DNA of 64,000 bases from Bacteroidales bacterium (GTDB lineage: Bacteria > Bacteroidota > Bacteroidia > Bacteroidales > UBA932), in contig JAHHQQ010000003.1 of the NCBI GenBank assembly GCA_020026275.1, positions 62,001 to 126,000 of the forward strand, given 5' to 3'. The notes beneath the pieces were generated by a model that did no database searches, had not been told where the DNA came from, and was given only the letters and a program-made list of their open reading frames with translations. Positions 35,271 through 43,323 of this stretch are shown here, in pieces. The position numbers and the translations under genes are program-made. Numbering within the stretch: the first letter of the stretch is position 1; each line of letters starts with the position of its first letter.

Positions 35271-36272
35271 CTAGTCCCTGACGCACCTGATCGGTCTGGC
35301 AGTATTGACCTCCGCCATGAATGTTCCCAGAGGGAAAGAATTGTACTCGAAAGAAGCCGCCATACGGAAACCTCTGTCAGACAATTCCTTGTCGCCAGCA
35401 GCCAGTTCATTTCCCCAGAAATATTTTGCAGCCGGCAGATAGAGTTCAGGCTGATTGCCGTTTCTCTCTTCTACAGTCTTGCCTTTGATCACCCACTGTC
35501 CTGCTTTTGGAAGGCCCAGGAGCGCCTCAAATTTCTCGGCAGCGGCAATTTCAGCAGCACTCTGGTCGCCATAATATGGATCGGCCACTTCCATGGCAGA
35601 AGCGAGGAGGCTCAGTTCAGCCTTGGTCGCCATTCTCCAGCCCAGCGGACATGGAGTCTTCTCTGGAAGGGTCCAGTCATCCACCTGACCCTGGTGCTCT
35701 TTGTTGAAACAGGAGTTCACGCCCTCGACGGTAGCCACCGGAATGCTGTTTCCAAACTGGTAGTAGTCACCGATTGCCGCTTTGTTGGCCTCGTCAGAAG
35801 CTTTCGGGTCGTAGATCTTGGTGGCACCCAAATTTCTATCCAGTATATCAAATTTGATTTCAAGCTGTTTTGAATGATTGTACGGATCAGAAAACTTGTA
35901 TCCCTTGATTTCGACAATACCATAATCTTCGATGTTCGCTTTCTTCAACAACATCTTCAAAGCGACCACCGCCTGGATACCCGTAGACGGATTCTGTGCA
36001 GTAATGACGATTTCCTTGTCGTATTCAAACTTGACAATCTTCAACACGCCGGCTGCATCCACCTCAATGTAGGATGGATCAGAAGAAGTCCATGATATTT
36101 CTGTATCGGTAGCATTGTCTGGAACCATTACAAGTTTCAAGACAGGAACTTTGCTGTCATAAAAAATCTCATTGGAAGAAGTTTGGATTTCCAAAGAAGT
36201 GATGGGGACCTCCTTTTCGCATCCCACGAATAAAAGACTTGCCATGCAAGCCAGGATCAAATTGCGTTTCAT
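35271..36272 (-). CDS. Lipoprotein with Ig-like and FISUMP-type domains
   Basis: A 333-residue lipoprotein (start ATG 36272, MKRNLILACMASLLFVGC, lipid Cys18, then EKEVP, an acidic run suggesting surface export). Residues about 22-100 form a Big_2-like bacterial Ig domain (DNATDTEISWTSSDPSYIEV). Residues about 130-333 resemble the Fibrobacter succinogenes major paralogous (FISUMP) domain: DRNLGATKIYD, GDYYQFG, WTLPEKTPCPLGWRMATKAE and the final ARPIRCVRD. This lectin-like fold is widespread in Bacteroidetes surface proteins, and its ligand is unknown. It is flanked upstream by its own candidate promoter (-7 TATATTTG at 36305) and downstream by a strong terminator, so it is mostly transcribed alone. 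Confidence 0.8.
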   Translation of the reverse strand: MKRNLILACMASLLFVGCEKEVPITSLEIQTSSNEIFYDSKVPVLKLVMVPDNATDTEISWTSSDPSYIEVDAAGVLKIVKFEYDKEIVITAQNPSTGIQAVVALKMLLKKANIEDYGIVEIKGYKFSDPYNHSKQLEIKFDILDRNLGATKIYDPKASDEANKAAIGDYYQFGNSIPVATVEGVNSCFNKEHQGQVDDWTLPEKTPCPLGWRMATKAELSLLASAMEVADPYYGDQSAAEIAAAEKFEALLGLPKAGQWVIKGKTVEERNGNQPELYLPAAKYFWGNELAAGDKELSDRGFRMAASFEYNSFPLGTFMAEVNTARPIRCVRD

Positions 36273-36304
36273 AGTAATTTTTATTTTAACAAGTACGTAG
36301 AAAG

Positions 36305-36312
36305 CAAATATA
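36305..36312 (-). promoter_or_regulatory. Candidate -7 promoter element for the FISUMP-like gene
   Basis: The minus strand reads TATATTTG, a full match to TAnnTTTG, 33-40 nt upstream of the start codon. No convincing -33 element is seen. Confidence 0.5.
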
Positions 36313-36444
36313 AAAATATAATGATGAACTTGTTCTTCCACGGACACTTTCTGAAAATTCTACTGAAATTGATATCCAGCAGTTCGGTAAATGTAAAACT
36401 GAAATATCTGGCCCTCTGTTCGGAACAAGATGACAGAATACCAA

Positions 36445-37110
36445 CTATAACAATTTGAAAATAGCGAAATCAAACGAGATCGTATCTTCAAAAGTCTGGC
36501 CATCCTTGCTCTTCACCACCACCGAAATCTGATGTTCGGAAAGCACTTCCGGAAGTTTCTTGAACTTGATTTTTCCAAGATTGTCAAGAAGAAGATAGAA
36601 ATCCGTTTCCGTCATCTTGTCGAGGCTGGTGGTGAATTCGGTATTCCGCACGCTCAGCATGTCTCCACGATAACCGCTCTGGATATAATCACGGGCGGTG
36701 ATGTAGGACAGATTGATGCAGTCGTCCAGAGGCGTTCCGGCCGGATGAGCCTCATCAAAATCCTGGTCACTATACACGGTCATGGAGACGATATCAGGAT
36801 AATGGGAATAAATGCGCGGCAAATCACCTACCAAAAAGATATCCTGGTCAAATCCCACGTCTCCATGCTTCTGGCATAACCGATCAAACTGTATCTTCTT
36901 TTCCCCTTTGTCACGGAAATCAAGCCGTTCGTTACCAGAATAACCGACAACAATCTGGGTCTGATCATTGAGATCCGTCATCAGGTGAAGGCGTTCGATC
37001 TTATCATAGACCTGGATGAATGAATCCATGTGATATTCGTATGACTTGTCACAGCGAACTGATAAAAAAAGGCAGAGTACTGCCATCCAAACAGGAAATT
37101 TCCGAATCAT
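36445..37110 (-). CDS. Hypothetical lipoprotein
   Basis: I do not recognise this 221-residue protein. The N-terminus MIRKFPVWMAVLCLFLSVRC looks like a lipoprotein signal with Cys20, though Arg before the Cys is unusual. The mature part has no cysteine pairs apart from scattered single residues, and it contains alternating charged strands (TQIVVGYSGNERLDFRDKGE; DIVSMTVYSDQDFDEAHPAG). A mixed alpha/beta or beta-rich periplasmic domain is likely. The C-terminal 60 residues (KIKFKKLPEVLSEHQISVVV) look Ig-like. It is 39 nt downstream of the arginase-fold gene on the same strand and is probably co-transcribed with it, which hints at a shared but unknown pathway. Confidence 0.65.
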   Translation of the reverse strand: MIRKFPVWMAVLCLFLSVRCDKSYEYHMDSFIQVYDKIERLHLMTDLNDQTQIVVGYSGNERLDFRDKGEKKIQFDRLCQKHGDVGFDQDIFLVGDLPRIYSHYPDIVSMTVYSDQDFDEAHPAGTPLDDCINLSYITARDYIQSGYRGDMLSVRNTEFTTSLDKMTETDFYLLLDNLGKIKFKKLPEVLSEHQISVVVKSKDGQTFEDTISFDFAIFKLL

Positions 37111-37149
37111 AATCTATATCTATGCCGCTTTTTTGAAGAAGAAGCGAAA

Positions 37150-37905
37150 TTAAGAATTATTCAGGACGGTATCAAGGATTTCTTCATTTGCCCTATTGTC
37201 TTTTTCACAAGCACGACACTGATCAATGAAATTCAAGGAACCGGCACATTCACCACAAACATCCACACCGATGACATGTTCATATGTCATGACAGCAGAC
37301 AATATGTCATTGAACTTGTCCATCGGGACCTCTCCCTGATCCCAATTGGTAGGCACCATCTTGCTGGACAGCAAATCCTTGTCAATGGATATATAGAGAG
37401 GCACATCCTTATGTCCACCTATATATTTCCGCCAACCGTCACCATGCAGCAATTCGCTTTCTGGATGGAATTCAACTCGAGTCCTGCAAGACGCTTCCAG
37501 TGTGGACCGCATTATTTCTGGAGGTCCGACCAAAATGACCTTCTGAAGAAAAGAATTGCTATCCAGTGTTTCCTTCACCCAGTCCCCACAAGATAAAACA
37601 GGACCAAAAGCCGGTTCCTGCATATCCGTATGATGATCGAAAACCAACAAATTGAACGGAAAACAAATCTTGTCCGTCCAAAATTTGGACATATAGTGAT
37701 AATCTCCCGAATCAATGAAATGGATTCCCCGGTACGAGTAAGGCGCGATCAGCTCCTTGAGCCGAATGACAGAAGCCTCGTCACAATAGCGGTCAACCCC
37801 TTGAAAATCCCGGCAGTCCAACATCGTGACACCGTCATTTTCCGTAAAACTTTCCAGATTGTAGATACCTGAAAAATTCATCACGACCACTTCAGTGTTT
37901 TTCAT
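37150..37905 (-). CDS. Arginase-fold (ureohydrolase superfamily) metallohydrolase with four-Cys motif
   Basis: A 251-residue cytoplasmic protein of the arginase/agmatinase/deacetylase fold. The six metal ligands are present: His in GDYHYMS, Asp-His-Asp in DHHTD and two Asp in SIDKDLL. The start is set by a strong GGAGG six nt upstream of the ATG at 37905; an ATG four codons earlier lies on the other side of that ribosome site. The family's guanidino-binding region, usually EvNP-like after GvDvv, is replaced by GVDVCGECAGSLN, and a second pair QCRAC follows, giving CX2C-X9-CX2C. The protein is shorter than arginases (about 300 residues). The substrate is therefore unlikely to be arginine and cannot be named. 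A hypothetical lipoprotein gene follows 39 nt downstream. Confidence 0.78.
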   Translation of the reverse strand: MKNTEVVVMNFSGIYNLESFTENDGVTMLDCRDFQGVDRYCDEASVIRLKELIAPYSYRGIHFIDSGDYHYMSKFWTDKICFPFNLLVFDHHTDMQEPAFGPVLSCGDWVKETLDSNSFLQKVILVGPPEIMRSTLEASCRTRVEFHPESELLHGDGWRKYIGGHKDVPLYISIDKDLLSSKMVPTNWDQGEVPMDKFNDILSAVMTYEHVIGVDVCGECAGSLNFIDQCRACEKDNRANEEILDTVLNNS

Positions 37906-38156
37906 AATATCCTCCATACCAAGACAAAACAGACAGCAAGTTACATGCCTGCAAACAGAACTAAAAGAAGAATACTATCTCCACAAGGTCGGAAGAAGAA
38001 AGGATTTTCCTTGCAAAAACTTTCTATAATTCGCTTTTTAACGACCAAAATACCAATTTAAACACATTTTTTATCACTAAATATGCCAATTTAGGCAATG
38101 TTTTTGCAAAGTAAGAAACACGATAATTATGACAATTCTAAAGTTATATTCATAAT

Positions 38157-39707
38157 ATGAAAAAAATGCAACGTAGTCTGCTCATGCTTTGTCTGCTGAT
38201 GGCCGCACCATCAGCCATGAAGGCACAGCAGATATTGAACCTCGAGGACTGCCGACAGATGGCAATCCTGAGCAATCGGGACATGGAAACTGCCAGAGCA
38301 AAAATGGAAATGGCAGATTTGGACAAGAAAATCGCCATGTCAAACTGGTTTCCGAAAATCAGCGTGACCGGTACCTACATGTTCAACGAAAAGGAACTCA
38401 GTCTCATTGGAGACGACATGTCCAAACGTCTCCAAAATGCAGGAACAGCTTTGGATGGCGCTCTCCATGACACCATGGGCCAGCTTCAACAAGCCATCTT
38501 AAGCAATCCTCAAGCCGCCATGGAATTTATGAAAAGCCCATTGTGGCAAACCGTGGTAGGACAGCTTTCCAAAACCCAACTTGCCGATGCCGTCAACAAG
38601 ATTGGCTCTGAAATTGACAAAGCCTTCCATCTGGATATCCAGAATGTGGTGGTAGGAGTCGTTTCCCTGCAACAACCTATCTTTGTCGGCGGCAAGATTG
38701 TCGCAGCCAACAAAATTGCAGCTTTGGCACAGGAACTGAGTAGAGCACAATACGACCAAAAATACCAAGACATCCTCATCGGAGTTGACCAGTCTTACTG
38801 GCAAATTGTATCCATCGCCAACAAACTGAAGCTCTCCGAGCAATATGCCGATCTTCTCCACAAGATGGAGCACGATGTCGAGGCATCCATCGCCGCAGGC
38901 ATCATGACAGAAGCGGACATGTTGCAGATCAGAGTACAGGTCAATGAAGCAGACATGATGGCAACCAAGGCCAAGAACGGCCTGGAACTTTCCAAGATGC
39001 TCCTCTGCAAACAGATAGGCCTGGACCTGAACAGCAGCATTACCTTGGCAGATGAAAATACAGAAGACATCGCCATGCCACTCCTGCGTGAGACCAAGGA
39101 TATCGAAGATATTTACAAGGACCGTCCTGAGATTAAAAGTCTCAATCTGGCCACCCAAATTTATGAGAAAAAAGTCAATGTGGTCAGAGCGGACATGATG
39201 CCGAAGATTGCCCTTACAGCCAACTACCTCATCAGCAATCCAAGTTCATTCAACGGGTTTGACACCAAATGGGGAGGTATGTTCAATGTCGGCGTAATGG
39301 TCAATATCCCGATTTTCCATGCATTTGAGGCGGCCAACAAGACCAGAAAGGCCAAAACCGAGGCAAGTCTCTACCGTCTCCAACTTGAAGACGCCAAAAA
39401 CATGATCGACCTTCAAGTCACCCAGTGCAGAAAAATGATTGACGAGGCTCTGGAAAAGGTCAACATGGCACGCAACAATATGCTCAATGCCGAAGAGAAC
39501 TTGCGTACAGCCTCCATCGGATATGAAGCTGGGGTCGTCACGACCAATGTGGCACTTGGCGCCCACACAGCATGGCTGAAATCTCATTCAGAATATATTG
39601 ATGCTTGCATCGAGCTGCAGATGAACAATGCCAACCTGCTGAAGGCAGAAGGTGCCTATGCACGTCCAACCGACATCGAAAACGAAAAACAGGCAAAAAA
39701 CAAATAA
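38157..39707 (+). CDS. TolC family outer-membrane efflux protein
   Basis: A 516-residue outer-membrane channel protein of the TolC family. A signal peptide (MKKMQRSLLMLCLLMAAPSA, cleavage near MKAQ) precedes long amphipathic coiled-coil helices in two structural repeats: about 30-80 with 180-300, and about 320-500. Typical elements are ILNLEDCRQMAILSNRDMET at the start and GVVSLQQPIFVGGKIVAANK in the first beta segment. A region of roughly 80 residues (about 90-170), rich in Gln, Ala and Leu, lengthens the first repeat. It would form the outer-membrane exit duct for the HlyD-like adaptor and two ABC-2 permeases encoded next (38 nt to the adaptor). A -33/-7-like pair TTTG (38103) and TAATTATG (38124) precedes the start. 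Confidence 0.9.
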   Translation: MKKMQRSLLMLCLLMAAPSAMKAQQILNLEDCRQMAILSNRDMETARAKMEMADLDKKIAMSNWFPKISVTGTYMFNEKELSLIGDDMSKRLQNAGTALDGALHDTMGQLQQAILSNPQAAMEFMKSPLWQTVVGQLSKTQLADAVNKIGSEIDKAFHLDIQNVVVGVVSLQQPIFVGGKIVAANKIAALAQELSRAQYDQKYQDILIGVDQSYWQIVSIANKLKLSEQYADLLHKMEHDVEASIAAGIMTEADMLQIRVQVNEADMMATKAKNGLELSKMLLCKQIGLDLNSSITLADENTEDIAMPLLRETKDIEDIYKDRPEIKSLNLATQIYEKKVNVVRADMMPKIALTANYLISNPSSFNGFDTKWGGMFNVGVMVNIPIFHAFEAANKTRKAKTEASLYRLQLEDAKNMIDLQVTQCRKMIDEALEKVNMARNNMLNAEENLRTASIGYEAGVVTTNVALGAHTAWLKSHSEYIDACIELQMNNANLLKAEGAYARPTDIENEKQAKNK

Positions 39708-39745
39708 TTACAACTTTACTTTTAATCCATAAATTGAAAATCATC

Positions 39746-40744
39746 ATGTCACAGAATAAGAAAAATTACAATCTGGTCATTGGCATCATTGCACTTTTGA
39801 CTATCGTACTGGCTATAGCTGTCATCGGCTATTTCATCTCACGTCCTAAACCTCTTGTTATTCAGGGCGAAGCAGAAGCCACAGAATATAGAGTTTCCGG
39901 CAAGGTACCAGGAAGAATTGAAGAGCTCTATGTCAAGGAAGGAAGCATGGTCCACAAAGGAGATACCGTCGTCTATATAGACTCACCTGAGATTCGTGCG
40001 AAACTCGCCCAGGCCAAGGCTGCAAGAAATGCAGCTCTTGCCCAGAAGAAAAAAGCGATGAACGGGGCAAGAAAAGAGCAGATTGTGGGCGCATACGAAC
40101 TTTGGCAGCAAGCGAAAGTACAGGAAGAAGTAATGAAAAAAAGTTTTGACCGTATCCAGAAACTGTACGACCAGAAAGTCACCAGCGCTCAGAAATATGA
40201 CGAGGTAAAAGCAAAATATGAAGCAGCCCAGGCACAGTGTCGCGCAGCAGAAAGCCAATACAATATGGCAGTGAACGGAGCACGTCAAGAAGACAAACTT
40301 GCAGCTGAAGCTTTGGTAGAAAAAGCAGACGGCGCCATTGCAGAAGTCAACTCCTATTTGGGAGAACTGTACCTCACCTCACCTGCTGACGGTATTGTCG
40401 CTAACATCTTCCCTCACACAGGAGAATTGGTTGGAACCGGTGCCCCAATCATCAGTGTCATTGACCTGAAAGACATGTGGTTTACCTTCAATGTCAGAGA
40501 AGACTACCTTCACGGCATGAAGCAAGGTGACAAAATCCGCGTCTATATCCCGGCTCTTGACAACAAGGAGTGCATTGCCATTGTCAACTATATTGCAGTC
40601 CGTGAATCATATGCTACCTGGAAGGCCACTAAAGAAACGGATATGTATGATGCAAAAACTTTTGAAGTAAGGGCCATTCCAGAAACTCCAATCGAAGGAC
40701 TTCGCCCAGGAATGTCAGTTATCGTAAAGGAAAGAATCAATTGA
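39746..40744 (+). CDS. HlyD/AcrA-type membrane fusion (adaptor) protein
   Basis: A 332-residue periplasmic adaptor. I start it at ATG 39746 (MSQNKKNYNLVIGIIALLTI), 38 nt after the tolC-like stop; a longer frame into that gene is not credible. One N-terminal membrane segment (about 10-32) is followed by a first lipoyl half (VSGKVPGRIEELYVKEGSMV), an alpha-helical hairpin (about 80-200, rich in Ala, Lys and Gln) and the second lipoyl half plus beta-barrel (LTSPADGIVANIFPHTGELV). The form is that of YbhG/EmrA-like adaptors for ABC-2 exporters rather than RND lipoprotein adaptors. It should bridge the two ABC-2 permeases in the inner membrane and the TolC-like channel. It is 7 nt from the next gene. 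Confidence 0.9.
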   Translation: MSQNKKNYNLVIGIIALLTIVLAIAVIGYFISRPKPLVIQGEAEATEYRVSGKVPGRIEELYVKEGSMVHKGDTVVYIDSPEIRAKLAQAKAARNAALAQKKKAMNGARKEQIVGAYELWQQAKVQEEVMKKSFDRIQKLYDQKVTSAQKYDEVKAKYEAAQAQCRAAESQYNMAVNGARQEDKLAAEALVEKADGAIAEVNSYLGELYLTSPADGIVANIFPHTGELVGTGAPIISVIDLKDMWFTFNVREDYLHGMKQGDKIRVYIPALDNKECIAIVNYIAVRESYATWKATKETDMYDAKTFEVRAIPETPIEGLRPGMSVIVKERIN

Positions 40745-40751
40745 AAATAAA

Positions 40752-41921
40752 ATGGGACTATTCAAAAAATTATGGGCTGTCATAGCCAGGGAAACCAGCA
40801 TCATCCGGCGCAGACCGATTTATCTGCTGGGTTCCGTCGCTGTCATGGCTTTCTGTTCCATTTTCTTCCTTTCCTTCTTTCAGCAAGGACTGCCCCATGA
40901 CTTGCCGATCGGTATCGTTGACAACGACCAGTCATGGGTGTCCCGAGAATTTGCCAGAAACCTGGATGCGACCCAGCTTGGAAAGACTGTCAAATACGAC
41001 ACCTTCCAGGAAGCCCGGGAAGACATGATGAAAGGGAAACTCACTTCCATCTGTGTCATCCCTGAAAATATGTACAGTGACATTCTGTCCAACAGACAAC
41101 CAGAATTCACCTATTATCTCAACGGACTCTACTTTGTCGGAGGAGCCCTTGCATACAAGGACATCTTGACTCTGGTCAATCTGGCGAACGGAGCCGTCAA
41201 GAGAGAAGTACTGCGAGCCAGAGGTTATAACGACAATGCCATCATGGGCATGATCCAGCCCCTGAACATTGATGTCCATCAGATAGGCAATGCCTATACG
41301 AATTATGGATATTACTTGACCAACGTCATGTTGCCAGGTATGCTGGAAATGATTGTCATCATCATTCTGATTTACTCTTTGGGTGCAGAAATGAAATACA
41401 GGACCTCAAGACATCTGATGAATATAACGGATAATTCCATTACCATCGCCCTGACAGGCAAGCTGATTGTCTTCACGGCTCTCTTCACTGTTCTGGGGGT
41501 CATCATGGAATTTCTGCTCTATCATTGGATGCACTTTCCAATTACAGGCTCAGTATGGAACATGATAATCAATGTATTTCTACTCATATTGGCAAGCGAA
41601 GGCATTGCAATCTTCATCATTGGCTGCTTACCTGTCACACGTCTTGCCTTGAGTGTCGGCGCTTTGTACAGTGTCATGGGATTCTCTCTCTCAGGTTTCA
41701 CCCTGCCGATTGAAGCCATGCCAAGTTACATCCAAGGATTGGCAGCAGCCTTCCCGCTGAGACATTACTATTTGTTCTATGTACAGGAAGTCATTTTCGG
41801 AAGCGGCTTCGCTGGCTGGTGGCCGCAAGTACTGGCCATGTTGGCATTCGTCTTCCTTCCACTTCCAATTCTGGGACGTCTGAAAAATGCATATATCAGA
41901 CTGAACTTCCCGAAAGAATAA
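40752..41921 (+). CDS. ABC-2 type transporter permease (first of two)
   Basis: A 389-residue inner-membrane permease of the ABC-2 (YbhS/YbhR, YhgE-like) family. One N-terminal membrane segment (about 25-47) is followed by a large extracytoplasmic domain (about 50-170: DLPIGIVDNDQSWVSREFAR) and five or six C-terminal segments from about 185 (VMLPGMLEMIVIIILIYSLG; FTLPIEAMPSYIQGLAAAFP; LRHYYLFYVQEV). The PIGIVDND pattern is characteristic. The pair with the next gene would form the membrane part of an exporter of drugs or cell-envelope components. No ATP-binding subunit is encoded in the operon, so the ATPase must come from elsewhere or the complex works differently. Confidence 0.9.
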   Translation: MGLFKKLWAVIARETSIIRRRPIYLLGSVAVMAFCSIFFLSFFQQGLPHDLPIGIVDNDQSWVSREFARNLDATQLGKTVKYDTFQEAREDMMKGKLTSICVIPENMYSDILSNRQPEFTYYLNGLYFVGGALAYKDILTLVNLANGAVKREVLRARGYNDNAIMGMIQPLNIDVHQIGNAYTNYGYYLTNVMLPGMLEMIVIIILIYSLGAEMKYRTSRHLMNITDNSITIALTGKLIVFTALFTVLGVIMEFLLYHWMHFPITGSVWNMIINVFLLILASEGIAIFIIGCLPVTRLALSVGALYSVMGFSLSGFTLPIEAMPSYIQGLAAAFPLRHYYLFYVQEVIFGSGFAGWWPQVLAMLAFVFLPLPILGRLKNAYIRLNFPKE

Positions 41922-41927
41922 GATATC

Positions 41928-43154
41928 ATGAAAGAAAAAAATTATATAAAGACTTGGTTCAGAGATTTCTGGGGTATTGCCACCTACGAACTGAAACTCA
42001 TTTTCAGCGACTGGGGGGTGCTGCTGATCTTCTTTGTCGCCGGCCTCCTGTACCCGTTGCTATACAATCTCATTTACCGGAACGGTATCCTGAATGACAC
42101 TCCGATTGCTGTCGTAGACGATTCTGGCAGTACTTTGAGCAGGCGCTACGCTAGAGAAGTAGATGCAACCAGAGAATGTGCTGTCCTCTGCTCTTGTGCC
42201 AATATGGAAGAAGCCAAGCAGCTGATGCAACAGAGAAAAGTGAACGGAATCATTTACTTTCCCTCTGATTATGAGGAAAGAATAGCTCTTCACGAAACCG
42301 CATCCATTTCTGTCTACTGTGACATGAGCAGTTTCCTCTACTACAAGAATGCACTGATGGCTGTCAATCATGTCATGCTCGAAGAGATGAACCGCATTCA
42401 GGCAGATACTTTCCGAGCTGGAGGATACACCGAACAACAGATTGCCGAACTCACTGAATTCATCCCTTATGAAGAGAACAACCCATACAACCGGGCTTTC
42501 TCATACAACATCTTTCTGGTCGGTGTCATCCTTCTGCTGATCATCCAGCAGACGATGTTCTATGGAATGTCCTTGCTCGCCGGAACAATGAGGGAACAAA
42601 ACCGCAGCTTTGCCTCCCTGCCAGATAAAATCAAAGGGCACGGAATGGGACGAATCGTGCTGGGACGCGGCGCCGCCTACGGTCTGCTGTACATGGGCAT
42701 CTCCATCTACATCATGACCATCGTGCCGGCCATTTTCGGCATGCCACAAAGAGGCAACTTCTTTGACCTGCTCATGCTGGCCTTCATATTCGTGACCGAC
42801 TGTGTCTTCTTCAGCATGACTTGGAGCAGCTTTATCACACGAAGAGAATCTGTATTCATCCTCTTCCTGTTCATGTCGCCGATCTGCCTGTTCCTGACAG
42901 GCACCTCCTGGCCGACCTCCGCATTCCCAAAATTCTGGGAATGGTTCTCCTACCTCTTCCCGACGACCTTCGGCTGCAAGGCCTACATCAACATGAATAC
43001 AGCTGGTGGAAATCTCTCCGCTGCAGGAGAATGTATTATCGGCATGACTCTCCAAACAATTATCTATTTTATTCTGGCCAATTTCGCCGTATATGTAGAG
43101 AATCATCTGTTGAAGCAGAAAAACCAGGACAATGTACCGGCTGTCGAGCAATGA
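41928..43154 (+). CDS. ABC-2 type transporter permease (second of two)
   Basis: A 408-residue paralogue of the preceding permease, 6 nt downstream. Its N-terminal membrane segment (about 30-50, WGVLLIFFVAGLLYPLLYN) is followed by an extracytoplasmic domain starting DTPIAVVDDSGSTLSRRYAR and by C-terminal membrane segments from about 200 (FLVGVILLLIIQQTMFYGMS; GTSWPTSAFPKFWEWFSYLF, near LFPTTFGCKAYINMN). It completes the TolC/HlyD/ABC-2/ABC-2 operon, which ends at the terminator at 43217-43256. The substrate is unknown. Drug or lipid-like molecules are typical of the family. Confidence 0.9.
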   Translation: MKEKNYIKTWFRDFWGIATYELKLIFSDWGVLLIFFVAGLLYPLLYNLIYRNGILNDTPIAVVDDSGSTLSRRYAREVDATRECAVLCSCANMEEAKQLMQQRKVNGIIYFPSDYEERIALHETASISVYCDMSSFLYYKNALMAVNHVMLEEMNRIQADTFRAGGYTEQQIAELTEFIPYEENNPYNRAFSYNIFLVGVILLLIIQQTMFYGMSLLAGTMREQNRSFASLPDKIKGHGMGRIVLGRGAAYGLLYMGISIYIMTIVPAIFGMPQRGNFFDLLMLAFIFVTDCVFFSMTWSSFITRRESVFILFLFMSPICLFLTGTSWPTSAFPKFWEWFSYLFPTTFGCKAYINMNTAGGNLSAAGECIIGMTLQTIIYFILANFAVYVENHLLKQKNQDNVPAVEQ

Positions 43155-43216
43155 TGACTCACTATTTTCAGGTAAGAATTGGACAGACATAAAACGATAA
43201 ATATTGGTATATTTTT

Positions 43217-43256
43217 AAAGAAACGGCCTTGGAGTATGTTCCAAGGCCGTTTCTTT
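43217..43256 (+). terminator. Rho-independent terminator after the ABC-2 export operon
   Basis: A perfect 17-bp stem (43217-43233 with 43240-43256) with a 6-nt loop ends in TTTCTTT on the plus strand and is preceded by an A run. It separates the export operon from the pflB promoter, which starts 9 nt later. Confidence 0.85.
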
Positions 43257-43264
43257 AATATAGT

Positions 43265-43296
43265 TTTGAACAAATGAAATTTAGGGGCTAACTTTG
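43265..43296 (+). promoter_or_regulatory. Consensus Bacteroidetes promoter for pflB-pflA
   Basis: TTTG at 43265-43268 and TAACTTTG at 43289-43296 are separated by 20 nt, a full match to the Bacteroidetes housekeeping-sigma promoter (TTTG, N19-21, TAnnTTTG). Transcription should start near 43303, giving a leader of about 20 nt. This is the best promoter match in the window and fits a strongly expressed fermentation gene. Confidence 0.78.
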
Positions 43297-43323
43297 TAGA
43301 ACAACAAAAAAGCTACAGTTTTT

